Positions 21,170 to 30,249 of a stretch of 64,000 nucleotides of DNA are shown here, one piece after another (the first letter of the stretch is position 1; each line of letters starts with the position of its first letter). Source of the stretch: Anderseniella sp. Alg231-50 (GTDB taxonomy: Bacteria; Pseudomonadota; Alphaproteobacteria; Rhizobiales; Aestuariivirgaceae); the NCBI RefSeq assembly GCF_900149695.1, contig NZ_LT703003.1, forward strand, positions 620,001 to 684,000. Reading direction: 5' to 3'. The notes beneath the pieces were generated by a model that made no database searches, had not been told where the DNA came from, and worked only from the letters and a program-made list of their open reading frames with translations. Made by a program: the position numbers and the translations under genes.

Positions 21170-21356
21170 TTAGGAATTGACAGGCACTGACTGCCTTGTT
21201 TGCGATGTGTATGGCGGCATTATCATACCCTGCCGCGACATGCCATCATCACAACCGGGTAAATTGGCTTTTGACACGCGCGCGTGCCCGTGGCATGGGA
21301 TGCGCCACCATTCTTCATTATTGAAATCCAATTGCAAAGATAAGGACGTTGTAACC

Positions 21357-21794
21357 GTGGTCAGCGACGAACTTGGAACCAAACGCACATGCCCAAGCTG
21401 TGCAGCCCGCTTTTATGATCTGAACAAGGATCCCATCACCTGTCCGAAATGCGACCAGGCATTCGTGGCGGAACAATTGCTGCCGTCTAAGGCGGACCTG
21501 CCGACACGCGCCAAACCGGCCGAGAAGCCTGAAGAGGAAGAAGTCAAGAAGGATGAAGGCGAGCTGGAGGAAAATCCGGCCGTGGTGAGCCTGGAAGACC
21601 TTGAAGACGACGACAGTGATGATGCTGAAGATGATGAGGCAGCAGCCATCAAGGACGTCGACCTCGGTGATACCGACGATGACGACGAAAGCGATGATTC
21701 CGATGTGTTCCTGGACGACGAGGAAGACGAATCCGGCACCGGTGTCGAAGACCTGATCGGCGGCGGACCGAAGCCGGGTGGCGACGAGGGCTGA
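21357..21794 (+). CDS. TIGR02300-type acidic protein with an N-terminal zinc ribbon
   Basis: A 145-residue protein starting at the GTG at 21357 (VVSDELGTKRTC), with AAGGA ten bases before it. CPSCAARFYDL and CPKCDQAFV make a CxxC-CxxC zinc ribbon; the remainder is very acidic, with long runs of Asp and Glu. The family is almost restricted to alphaproteobacteria and has no known function. It is divergent from aroA, as is usual in this class. A longer upstream start (21177) would add residues unlike the family. Confidence 0.8.
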   Translation: MVSDELGTKRTCPSCAARFYDLNKDPITCPKCDQAFVAEQLLPSKADLPTRAKPAEKPEEEEVKKDEGELEENPAVVSLEDLEDDDSDDAEDDEAAAIKDVDLGDTDDDDESDDSDVFLDDEEDESGTGVEDLIGGGPKPGGDEG

Positions 21795-21920
21795 CAAAAC
21801 CACTGCATTGGCAGATTGACATTATCTGCCAGTTGCGGGTATCACGCAGACATCGCCGCCAGCCCCCAAGCTGAACGGTAGTTTTTCCGGCCAGGGCCGG
21901 TGAAATGTGAAAGAGATTTC

Positions 21921-21996
<76 letters not shown>

Positions 21997-22004
21997 GACA
22001 AGCA

Positions 22005-22040
22005 AAGGACGTTGAAGCGGTGTCGCTTCAGCGTCCTTTT
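22005..22040 (+). terminator. Rho-independent terminator after tRNA-Ala
   Basis: AAGGACG-T-TGAAGCG pairs with CGCTTCA-G-CGTCCTT around a GTGT loop and runs into TTTT, nine bases after the tRNA end. Confidence 0.88.
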
Positions 22041-22092
22041 GTATTCAGGCCTGCGTGTGGACGGAGCACCATGTCTCCGTCCACATTTGTCG

Positions 22093-23907
22093 TCAGATGA
22101 ACAAGGTGTCGGACTCCAGGTAAGCCTGGGCACTGACGCCGAACACGTCCTGCAGCAGCACCACGTCGGTGAAGTCTCCGTCCTGTCCACTGAGATTGAC
22201 CGACACGGATGTGCCGCGGTCGGTTTCGGAAAACGACACGAGCTGATCCAGGTTCATCGTGGTGTCCAGTGCCAACATGCTGAAATCCAGCACGTCCTGA
22301 TCGGAAAAATCCGCAATCCTGTCGAACGAGCTTACACCCTGTTCATTGAGGATATCGTCGCTGGCCCAGATGAAGCTGTCTGCTCCCAGGCCGCCGAACA
22401 TGCGGTCATTGCCGGACCCGCCGGACACGATGTCGTTGCCCGACCCGGCTGACAGGTAGTCATTGCCGAGCCCGCCATAGACCTCATCGTCGCCAGAACC
22501 ACCATAGACACGGTCGTTGTGCTCACCGCCATTGACCACATCGTTGCCGGAGCCGCCGACGACACGGTCCTGACCACTGCCGCCGTCAAGCGTGTCGTCG
22601 CCGGAATGACCGTTCAGTGTATCGGACCCCGAATCGCCATTGAGACGGTCGTTACCGCTGTTGCCCGACAGTGTGTCATCACCGCTGCCGCCGGAAATGA
22701 CATCATCGCCGGAATTGCCCGACAGATCGTCATTGCCCGAGCCGCCGGTCACAATGTCTGCGCCGGAACCGCCAGAGATGATGTCTGCACCACCATCACC
22801 GTTCAACCGGTCGTCTCCCGACCCGCCGGAAATGGTATCGTCGCCGGCACCGCCGGAGGCGATGTCATTGCCGGAATTGCCGGAGATTTCATCATTGCCG
22901 TCGTTACCGGAAACGTTGTCGTCACCGGAATTGCCCGACAGCTTGTCGTTGCCGTAACCGCCCTGGATGATGTCATCGCCGCTGACGCCGTAAATCTCAT
23001 CATCGCCATCGCCGCCATAAAGCACATCATCATCCGGCAGGTTGCCGGTACCGGTGCTGGCCGGAAGCAGAGCGACAGTGTTCTGCTGGCCGATCTCGAC
23101 CCGGATGATGGTGTCGTCATAATCATTGTCGCCACCGCCATAGATGTCTTCAAAGCCGATCAGCAGTTCACCGGTGACCGTGCTGGCGCGCGAAACCACG
23201 TGGGAGTAGTCGTCGGGGTTGGGTGCAAACCCGTCCTCGGCCGATGCGGTTGAATGAAACACACTGTAACCGAACTGGCTTCTGATGTGGACTTCCTCAC
23301 CCGGGGTGTCTCCGACCCACCACAGCTCGACCGCCTGGTCATTTACCGACCCTGGCTGACCGTCCTGTGTGCGGAACTCGAAGCGCCCGGTCTCGGCAGA
23401 CAACGCGTCGCGATTGAGCGTGCCCTTGTTGTAGCCGTTGGAAACCACGAAGAATCCGAGTTGAGTACCGTCGGCAACATCAAATGTCGTCTGTGACTGG
23501 TTCGGCACGAGATCACCGCCGCTGCCGACCTTGGATGCGTTCGGAAACAGGATTTGCACATTGCCGATACTGCCGTCCGCCGCGATCTCGTAAACGCCAA
23601 GGGCGTTCCGGTAACCTGCGCCTTCATCAACAAATGTCACCTTGGCTTCTGTAGCCTGCTGGATGACCAGCTGAGACATGTCGATATAGGCAGGTTTGCC
23701 GTTGCCATAGATGACATCATCGCCGCCCTGACCATAGATCAGGTCGTTGCCGCTGCCGCCGAAGACTTCGTCGTCGCCGCTCAGTGCTTCAATCCGGTCG
23801 TCTCCACCATAGCCGGCCAGCACTTCTGACCGACCGGTGCCTCGGAGACCGTCATTGTCGCCTGTCCCAAGGACAGGCGAGATATTCCATTGCGTATCTA
23901 CACTCAT
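22093..23907 (-). CDS. Secreted RTX calcium-binding protein with DUF4114 domain
   Basis: A 604-residue protein. About residues 14-75 and 290-520 are glycine/aspartate nonapeptide repeats of the type GGSGNDxLx that bind calcium and fold as a beta-roll. Between them is a DUF4114-like domain ending in GFEDIYGGGDNDYDDTI. The C-terminus has no further repeats and would hold a type I secretion signal. There is no N-terminal signal peptide. It follows algD by 31 bases and is probably cotranscribed with it, hence a matrix or polysaccharide-associated role is likely. RTX-bearing AlgE-type alginate epimerases exist in other bacteria, but no epimerase domain is seen here. Confidence 0.8.
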   Translation of the reverse strand: MSVDTQWNISPVLGTGDNDGLRGTGRSEVLAGYGGDDRIEALSGDDEVFGGSGNDLIYGQGGDDVIYGNGKPAYIDMSQLVIQQATEAKVTFVDEGAGYRNALGVYEIAADGSIGNVQILFPNASKVGSGGDLVPNQSQTTFDVADGTQLGFFVVSNGYNKGTLNRDALSAETGRFEFRTQDGQPGSVNDQAVELWWVGDTPGEEVHIRSQFGYSVFHSTASAEDGFAPNPDDYSHVVSRASTVTGELLIGFEDIYGGGDNDYDDTIIRVEIGQQNTVALLPASTGTGNLPDDDVLYGGDGDDEIYGVSGDDIIQGGYGNDKLSGNSGDDNVSGNDGNDEISGNSGNDIASGGAGDDTISGGSGDDRLNGDGGADIISGGSGADIVTGGSGNDDLSGNSGDDVISGGSGDDTLSGNSGNDRLNGDSGSDTLNGHSGDDTLDGGSGQDRVVGGSGNDVVNGGEHNDRVYGGSGDDEVYGGLGNDYLSAGSGNDIVSGGSGNDRMFGGLGADSFIWASDDILNEQGVSSFDRIADFSDQDVLDFSMLALDTTMNLDQLVSFSETDRGTSVSVNLSGQDGDFTDVVLLQDVFGVSAQAYLESDTLFI

Positions 23908-23938
23908 GGTTTAGTTCCTTCTTGGAATTTGGGGGGAT

Positions 23939-25342
23939 TTACCAGCCGATGCCCTGATAACCAGGCTGCTCCGGCAGGTTCTTGAAGAGCCGCACAAGAT
24001 CGACGACTTTGACATCGCCTGAGCCGTCTCTAAGCAGTTCGCGGTAGTGCTGTGAGGCATGCGTCACCACCACCACGTCGGAGTTTTCAATTACGTCCTC
24101 CACGTCGGCGCTCAACATCCCCGGCAGTGCGTCGACCGTGGGCTTGAGGTGCGGACAGACGCTGGCCACGTAGGTGAACTGATCTGCAATCCGGGTTTCA
24201 GCCGTGATCGCTTCATCGTGCGCGCAGATATCGTAGCCGTCTTCAAGCAGCTGGCTGAGAACTTCCAGTATCGGACTTTCGCGCAAGTCGTCGGTGCCGC
24301 GCTTGAACGCCAGTCCAAGAAAACCGACCCGCCTGGCGCCGCTGGCGCGGACCATTTCGATGGCTTCTGCAATCTGGGTCTCGTTGGATTTCGCAAGGCT
24401 GTCGATCAGCGGAACATCCACATCGAGTTCACCTGCCAGATGGGCAACGGCACGCACTTCCTTGGGCAGGCATGAACCGCCATAGGCAAAGCCGGGCTTG
24501 AGGTAATAGGGCGACAGGTTGAGTTTCTGGTCCTGGACAAAGATATCCATCACGTCGTGACTGTCGATGTCGAGTGGCTTGCAGATGCGGCCAATCTCGT
24601 TGGCAAAACACACCTTGGTTGCATGCCAGACATTGTCTGCATACTTGACCATTTCAGCGGCTTCGATCGCTGTCAGCAGTGGCTTTTCATCCACCGGCCC
24701 GTAAATCTTGGCCACCACCCGCGCGGTGTAGTCATCGCTGGCGCCAATGACGGTTTTCGGCGGTGAACGGAAATCTTCGATCGCCGTACCTTCGCGCAGG
24801 AACTCCGGATTGAAGCAGACGCCGAAATCCCGTCCCATCTTCTTGCCCGATGCCGCCTCGATCGCCGGGACCATCACCTTGAGAGTGCTGCCGGGCGGGA
24901 TCGAACAGCGCATGACGATGATGTGGTGTTCGTCCTTGAGTGCGAGCGCCTCACCGATCGCGAGTGCACAACTGACAATGGCCGAATAGTCGCAACCGCC
25001 GCCTTCCTTGGTTGGCGTGCCGACGGAGACGAATGTGACATCGGTATCAAGCACTGCAGATTTCAGATCACCAGTGGTGCTGATCAACTGGTTTTCGACA
25101 CCTTCGCCGAGCAAGTCTGACAGGCCGGCTTCGTGAATTGGCGACTGCCCGCTGCCGACTGCGGCACGCTTGACCGCGTCGATGTCACAGCCGACCACAC
25201 GATGGCCGAGGCTGGAAAGGCAGGCAACCGAGACGGCGCCGACATAGCCCAATCCGACTACGCTGATGGCGGGTAGTTCGCTGACAAGTTTCAGGTGAGC
25301 AGGAGTTGCTGTGGACTGGTTGATTTGAGCAAGTGCGTTCAT
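23939..25342 (-). CDS. algD: GDP-mannose 6-dehydrogenase
   Basis: A 467-residue nucleotide-sugar dehydrogenase that oxidises GDP-mannose to GDP-mannuronate, the committed step to alginate. The Rossmann motif VVGLGYVGAV starts near residue 29; the segment KYADNVWHATKVCFANEIG and the active-site cysteine in YGGSCLPKEVRA match AlgD rather than UDP-glucose dehydrogenase. A near-consensus sigma-54 promoter and palindromic upstream sites lie directly before it. It stands first in a two-gene unit with the RTX protein. Confidence 0.9.
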   Translation of the reverse strand: MNALAQINQSTATPAHLKLVSELPAISVVGLGYVGAVSVACLSSLGHRVVGCDIDAVKRAAVGSGQSPIHEAGLSDLLGEGVENQLISTTGDLKSAVLDTDVTFVSVGTPTKEGGGCDYSAIVSCALAIGEALALKDEHHIIVMRCSIPPGSTLKVMVPAIEAASGKKMGRDFGVCFNPEFLREGTAIEDFRSPPKTVIGASDDYTARVVAKIYGPVDEKPLLTAIEAAEMVKYADNVWHATKVCFANEIGRICKPLDIDSHDVMDIFVQDQKLNLSPYYLKPGFAYGGSCLPKEVRAVAHLAGELDVDVPLIDSLAKSNETQIAEAIEMVRASGARRVGFLGLAFKRGTDDLRESPILEVLSQLLEDGYDICAHDEAITAETRIADQFTYVASVCPHLKPTVDALPGMLSADVEDVIENSDVVVVTHASQHYRELLRDGSGDVKVVDLVRLFKNLPEQPGYQGIGW

Positions 25343-25383
25343 TTGAATAGGCCTTCTGTTTGGGTTCAGATAGGCTGTTCAAC

Positions 25384-25399
25384 TCAACTGTCGTGCCAA
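25384..25399 (-). promoter_or_regulatory. Sigma-54 promoter of algD
   Basis: On the minus strand the bases read TTGGCACG-ACAG-TTGA. The -24 element is perfect; the -12 element has GA where GC is usual. The predicted start is about 30 bases before the algD ATG. Confidence 0.65.
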
Positions 25400-25470
25400 G
25401 CTCTGTTTCAAATTAAAAATCAATAAAAACAGATAGTTATGTAAATTAATTTTTACTTTACCCAGAATAT

Positions 25471-25538
25471 TTTTCGATCCTGAAACCGGCATTTTCAATT
25501 TCGAAATCCTGTCGGGAGCAGAAGTTCGAAATTGAAAA
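25471..25538. promoter_or_regulatory. Upstream activator sites before algD
   Basis: Three related 14-15-bp elements: TTTTCGATCCTGAAA (25471-25485), TTTTCAATTTCGAAA (25492-25506) and TTCGAAATTGAAAA (25525-25538). The last two contain a perfect 14-bp inverted repeat. They sit 70-155 bases upstream of the sigma-54 promoter, the normal place for an NtrC-type activator. The neighbouring AT-rich stretch could hold an IHF site. Confidence 0.65.
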
Positions 25539-25552
25539 GGTGCAAGCCTTGC

Positions 25553-27502
25553 TCACTGGGTGGTGATTGGCGAAATCCGAAACAGCGGATTGTCGGCAAG
25601 GAAGTCGGCAAGGCTGTCGAACGACCAGGTCTCGGCTGTCTCGCATTTGCCGGCGAAGCACCTCTCGTGAGTCAAGGTGAGCTGGAACGGTTGTGCTGGA
25701 TCGAACAGGTCTGCATACGCCAGCAGCTGGTGGCCGGATGCGGCACCGGGCACCAGTTTGGTGTATCGCGTCCGGAGTTTCGCCGTTGCAAATGCGTCCC
25801 ATCCGGCCCCGGGCAGCCAGCGCGGCGTCCGCGGCCCGTTTCCGTCAATGTCCCTTGGAAGGATCGCCCCGTTGTCCAGCAAGCGATCAAGCGTTACCCG
25901 AAGCGCACGCTCATGATCCGGCTTCAGCCGATGACCAATCGCCGCCAGGCCCATAAGACTGAGACCGGCATGATTGATATCCTCGAAGCGTTTCGGCTCC
26001 AGTTCTGCCTTCCTGGCCGGACGGTGTTGCGAAATCCGGTCAACCTGACGCCAGCCCTGATAATAGCTTGGTGCCCAGTAGCGCCATAACGCACCGCCGG
26101 AATCTTGCGCCCATGTATTTGTGAACTCGCCGGCAATTTTCTCTGCACGCGCCGACAGATGCGGCTTGTTGTCAAAGTCTCCGACACGGTCGAGCAGGAC
26201 GGCCCAGGTCAACTGCCAGTTCCACGGCGCCCAGATTCCATCGAACCGGAAAGGGGCTCCGTACTGGATCCGATAGAGTCCGGAGGTTTTCTCGAACTGC
26301 TGTTCATAGCTGTTCACCAGACGCGATGCATTGGTCTCAATCCTGCGGCGCAGCGGGTTTGGACATTGTTTGCCCAGCATTTCGCAAGCCCTGAGCAACG
26401 ACCCGGAAATCATGGCCTGGTTTATCTGGAAGGAAACCGGACTGCGCCGGTCGGTGGAATAGATGCGGGATGCCCAGGCACTGCCGGGATTGAATGCATC
26501 GCTTATGCCGATATCGGCATTTCGGACCGACAGCGTGTTGCGCATCGCCCGCGTGGCAAGTTCCGCGAACAGCGGGTGGCCGCTTTTCCGGTAAAGGGTA
26601 GCCAGGGTCAGGGTGCGGTAAGATTGCGCCCAGCTCTGCTTGCCGGCTTCATCCGACGCTCGTGAAAGGGGTTCGCCCAATCCGCGCAACAACACGCCAC
26701 TGATCGCATGAAACGCCATCTTTGCCGCCGGAGATCCGGATATGGCCAGGGCAGACAGTGCCCCCTTGCGGCGGTCAAGCTGGGGCATGAATATTTCATC
26801 GGCGTCAGTGGACAGCAACGGCGTGACCCGACCACTTTCCATATCAAGGCTGACAAGATCACTGCCCTTTTCAGGATCGCAGTATTTTTCCAGCACAATT
26901 TCGCGACGAGCAGCTTTCGCACCCAGCAGCGCACAACCCTCGAACGATCCCAAAAGCCGTCCGTCAGGCACAATAGCGCCGTCGGCGCGGGTAAACCTGT
27001 AGAACCGGGTACGCTGCTCTGATTTGTCGAACACGGAAACCACCAGTGCATCACGCCGGTAGGCCAGCACGCTGACCACCGCCAAACGGGGCCACTCCAG
27101 GGCCACATGGCCGTCGTGTACCAGTTCCACGCGCGCTTTCGGGCCCTTGACGGTGCGGATGTAGACATACGACCCGGTACGATCGAAGCGGAAGCCGCCC
27201 ATGCGGGAGATATCGCTCAGATCCATCCCGTCAACGACCGTGGTGTTGCCGAATTTGACGGTCGCTCGGAACCCGCCTCTTTCCCAGAATGAGCGCAGCT
27301 CGAATTCGCCTTTTCGAGCCGCACTGTTCAGCCCCTGCATCGATACGCCATTGTGACTGGCGACGCCGGTGGTCGTGTTGAAGGAAAAGTTCCGACCCGT
27401 CTGCTCAACGAGATACCCGTCGGCAGCAAGGGCAGGAGATTGCACGGAAAGAGCGGTGGCAGCGCAAACGCCGATCCACAATCGTTTGAAATTGCTGTAC
27501 AT
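25553..27502 (-). CDS. Unrecognised secreted protein of the alginate-type locus, possibly a polysaccharide-modifying toroid enzyme
   Basis: A 649-residue protein with a signal peptide (residues 1-26, cleavage after SPALA). The first half (about 30-245) looks beta-rich; the second half is helical, with aromatic-rich segments such as FRFDGIWAPWNWQLTW and WRYWAPSYYQGWRQ, which suggest an (alpha/alpha) toroid of the kind used by polysaccharide lyases and epimerases. The family was not recognised. It starts 12 bases after the AlgI gene ends, at the end of the acetylation operon, where other alginate loci have AlgL or AlgG. A role in trimming, epimerising or exporting the polymer in the periplasm is inferred only from position and fold impression. 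Confidence 0.5.
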   Translation of the reverse strand: MYSNFKRLWIGVCAATALSVQSPALAADGYLVEQTGRNFSFNTTTGVASHNGVSMQGLNSAARKGEFELRSFWERGGFRATVKFGNTTVVDGMDLSDISRMGGFRFDRTGSYVYIRTVKGPKARVELVHDGHVALEWPRLAVVSVLAYRRDALVVSVFDKSEQRTRFYRFTRADGAIVPDGRLLGSFEGCALLGAKAARREIVLEKYCDPEKGSDLVSLDMESGRVTPLLSTDADEIFMPQLDRRKGALSALAISGSPAAKMAFHAISGVLLRGLGEPLSRASDEAGKQSWAQSYRTLTLATLYRKSGHPLFAELATRAMRNTLSVRNADIGISDAFNPGSAWASRIYSTDRRSPVSFQINQAMISGSLLRACEMLGKQCPNPLRRRIETNASRLVNSYEQQFEKTSGLYRIQYGAPFRFDGIWAPWNWQLTWAVLLDRVGDFDNKPHLSARAEKIAGEFTNTWAQDSGGALWRYWAPSYYQGWRQVDRISQHRPARKAELEPKRFEDINHAGLSLMGLAAIGHRLKPDHERALRVTLDRLLDNGAILPRDIDGNGPRTPRWLPGAGWDAFATAKLRTRYTKLVPGAASGHQLLAYADLFDPAQPFQLTLTHERCFAGKCETAETWSFDSLADFLADNPLFRISPITTQ

Positions 27503-27514
27503 TTTTTATGCGCC

Positions 27515-29032
27515 TTAGAAGTTGAAGTAGATGAATTCCGTCATGTCTTCGAGCCGGTAGAGTTGCAGGATGCCAATCGCAAACACTGCGCTCATGGCCG
27601 CAGCCCAGCGACGGCTCGGCCTCCAGCTCATGTTGAACAAGCCACCGCGCACACGAGATGCGGACCTGCCGACGAATTGCGCCAGGTCGATCGCCGGTCG
27701 ATATTCTTTGACCAGTTCGATGGAGTTCGGTGCATAGAAAACGACCAGCGCCAGAACCAGAAACTGGAACCAGGGCAGGCTGGTGTCGGCCAGCACACCG
27801 GACCAGGTGCCGGCATCGTACAATTCGGTCATCCCCACCATGCCGGACATTACAGCAAGTGCGCCGTCCAGCGTTTCCGCGCGAAACGGCACCCAGGCGA
27901 ATATGACGGCGATCATCGTGATAACCTGGGCCAGACTGGCCGACAGGGCCCGCGACAGACCGGAGCCTGCGTGGCGACGCGGGAACACGGCTGACCAGGC
28001 ATGATTGACTGCCAGATAGGCTCCGTGCATCGCACCCCAGATCACGAAATTCCAGCTGGCCCCGTGCCACAATCCACCCAGCACCATGGTTGCAAACAGG
28101 TTGAGGTAGCGCCGAACCGGGCCATGCCGATTGCCGCCAAGCGGGATATACAGGTAGTCGCGCAGGAAGCGGGACAGCGTGATGTGCCAGCGGCGCCAGA
28201 AATCCACGATGCTGATTGCCTTGTAGGGCGAATAGAAATTGACCGGCAGGCGGATGCCGAACATCCGCGCCAGTCCGAGCGCCATGTCGCAGTAGCCGGA
28301 AAAGTCGAAGTAGATCTGGAACGTGTAAGACAGCGCTCCGATCCAGGCTGCTTCCGCAGGCACGGCATGACCGGCATCCGCGAGTGCGAAGACCGACGTT
28401 GCCAGTGGCGCAACACCGTCGGCGAGAACAATCTTTTTGAACAGGCCGATGGCGAACAGGGTCCCGCCAACAGCCAGGTTGAGAAACAGTTTGCTGCGGA
28501 ACACCTTGAGAGTGAACTGCGGGATGGTGTCTTTCTGCAGCACAATCGGTCCGGCAATGAGCTGTGGAAAGAACACGACAAACAGGCAGTATCTGGAGAA
28601 ATCGCAATCGCTGATCTCACCACGCCAGGTATCGCAAAGGAACGATGTCTGCTGGAAGGTGAAGAAGGAAATCGCCAGCGGCAGTATGATGTTCAGCGCC
28701 GGCAGATCCGTGCCGGGCAACAGGTTGATGTTCGCGATGAGGAAATCGGCATACTTGAAGTAGGCCAGCGTTGCCAGGTTGCCAATGATGCCGGACGCCA
28801 GCACCAGCTTTGAACGGGTTCGCAGGATCGCCCGGTGGAGGGCAAAGTTTACCGCCACCGAACCGATCAGCAGGACAAGATGGATGGGGCTCCACCACGC
28901 GTAGAACGCCAGCGATGCCGCGATCAGCCACCAAACGATCAGATTTTCCCGGCCCCAGGCGCGCAGGGCCAGAAAGCCGATCAGCACTGGTGGCAGAAAC
29001 AGATAGATGAATTCAAGGGAACTAAAAACCAT
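27515..29032 (-). CDS. algI: Membrane-bound O-acetyltransferase AlgI
   Basis: A 505-residue MBOAT protein with about ten membrane segments. The conserved catalytic histidine is in GGLWHGASWNF, and FWRRWHITLSRFLRDYLYIPLGG is split by the family motif RRWHITLS. It moves acetyl groups across the inner membrane for acetylation of alginate-type polymers. It is in an operon with the AlgJ-like and AlgK-like genes upstream. Confidence 0.9.
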   Translation of the reverse strand: MVFSSLEFIYLFLPPVLIGFLALRAWGRENLIVWWLIAASLAFYAWWSPIHLVLLIGSVAVNFALHRAILRTRSKLVLASGIIGNLATLAYFKYADFLIANINLLPGTDLPALNIILPLAISFFTFQQTSFLCDTWRGEISDCDFSRYCLFVVFFPQLIAGPIVLQKDTIPQFTLKVFRSKLFLNLAVGGTLFAIGLFKKIVLADGVAPLATSVFALADAGHAVPAEAAWIGALSYTFQIYFDFSGYCDMALGLARMFGIRLPVNFYSPYKAISIVDFWRRWHITLSRFLRDYLYIPLGGNRHGPVRRYLNLFATMVLGGLWHGASWNFVIWGAMHGAYLAVNHAWSAVFPRRHAGSGLSRALSASLAQVITMIAVIFAWVPFRAETLDGALAVMSGMVGMTELYDAGTWSGVLADTSLPWFQFLVLALVVFYAPNSIELVKEYRPAIDLAQFVGRSASRVRGGLFNMSWRPSRRWAAAMSAVFAIGILQLYRLEDMTEFIYFNF

Positions 29033-29061
29033 GATCGTCGCGCCTCCGAGCCGGTGCCGGG

Positions 29062-30249
29062 TTAACTGTGGGTGTTGTCTTCACCGGCCTGCTTCAGCAG
29101 TGCCTGGAGAAGGGTTTTTGAGCCGGTATGGCCAAGGGACGTACCGCGCCGGGCAAGCTTCAGGGCTCCGGCCATGTCTTTTGGTGCCAGCTTGCCTTCC
29201 GCGCAGATGCGGGCAAGCTCTTCCATGGCGCCGGCGTGGGCCGCTTTCACACCCTTGCGGAACCAGCTGACGGCACCTTCGCTTTTCAGGCCGTGCTGTT
29301 CTGCCAGATGCAGCCGGCCGAGCATGGTCATTGCTCCGCCATGGCCGGCACCTGCAGCCCGTGTGAGCCAGCCAATGCCTTCCTCAGCGCGGTCTTTTTC
29401 CGCGTCTTTTGCCAGCAGAAGGTTCGCCAGGTCATGCATGGCACCGGAATTTCCGAGATGGCTGGCGTGGCGGAACCAGTAGAACGCCCGGGTCCGGGAC
29501 AATTTGACGAACTCGCCGTCGCGATGAAGCCGGCCAAGTGTTTTGCCGGCACTTCCCGAACCGGCCTTTGCCTTCGCTTCCAGCGCAACGATGGCGCGCC
29601 CTGCCAGTTCCAATGCCCGTGCCGGGTCTTTCTCGACCCCGTACTGGCCTTTCAGCAGGATGCGCGCGTATCGCAGTGAAACTGCCTCAAAACCGGCACT
29701 TACGGCACCTTCGTAGTGGTAGAGAGCCGTCTCCTGATCACGCGGGACGCCGACGCCACGCATGAAATGCATGGCAAGCTGCACGTGAGCCTTCCGGTAC
29801 CCCCAACCCAGCGCCTTCTGGAACCACTCCATTGCAATACGATTGCAGTCAGGTCCAGCGGACTTCTGATAGAGCCGGCCCAGTTCATAGGCCGCCTCAC
29901 CGCGCAGGGAAAAGTCGAACTGCACGGCTCGCAGCAGGGCCAGCCGCGCTTTATCCATGTCCGGTTGTACGCCCCAGCCACGCGACAGAATTTTGGCGTG
30001 GTGGAACAGTGCGCGCGGATACCCCTGATGGGCATAGCGTTCGATAATCTCGGCAGCGTCGGCCCATTTGCCAAGTTTCTGCAAACCGCGCGCCTGGCTC
30101 AACTGCTCGTTCACAAGCGGGTCGACCGGTGGTTCCTTGCCCAGGTCAGGCACGTCCCGCCAGAAGAAAACCGCTGCACACAAACCGCATATCGCGGCGA
30201 AGGTGGATACGTTCACGAAAATTGGCTTGGAATTGTCAGGACGGGTCAT
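29062..30249 (-). CDS. Sel1-repeat periplasmic protein, AlgK-like
   Basis: A 395-residue protein with an N-terminal hydrophobic anchor (about residues 13-30) and then Sel1/TPR-type helical repeats: ELGRLYQKS, LAMHFMRGVGVPRD, YARILLKGQYGVEKD and others. AlgK proteins scaffold the alginate export complex in the periplasm. Unlike classical AlgK it has no lipobox cysteine, so it would be anchored in the inner membrane. It overlaps the upstream AlgJ-like gene by 14 bases. The call is by repeat class plus context. Confidence 0.7.
   Translation of the reverse strand: MTRPDNSKPIFVNVSTFAAICGLCAAVFFWRDVPDLGKEPPVDPLVNEQLSQARGLQKLGKWADAAEIIERYAHQGYPRALFHHAKILSRGWGVQPDMDKARLALLRAVQFDFSLRGEAAYELGRLYQKSAGPDCNRIAMEWFQKALGWGYRKAHVQLAMHFMRGVGVPRDQETALYHYEGAVSAGFEAVSLRYARILLKGQYGVEKDPARALELAGRAIVALEAKAKAGSGSAGKTLGRLHRDGEFVKLSRTRAFYWFRHASHLGNSGAMHDLANLLLAKDAEKDRAEEGIGWLTRAAGAGHGGAMTMLGRLHLAEQHGLKSEGAVSWFRKGVKAAHAGAMEELARICAEGKLAPKDMAGALKLARRGTSLGHTGSKTLLQALLKQAGEDNTHS

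Noticed and set aside
22519-23253. A 244-codon plus-strand frame opposite the RTX gene
   Set aside because: It is the mirror of the regular Gly/Asp repeat codons and has no domain of its own.
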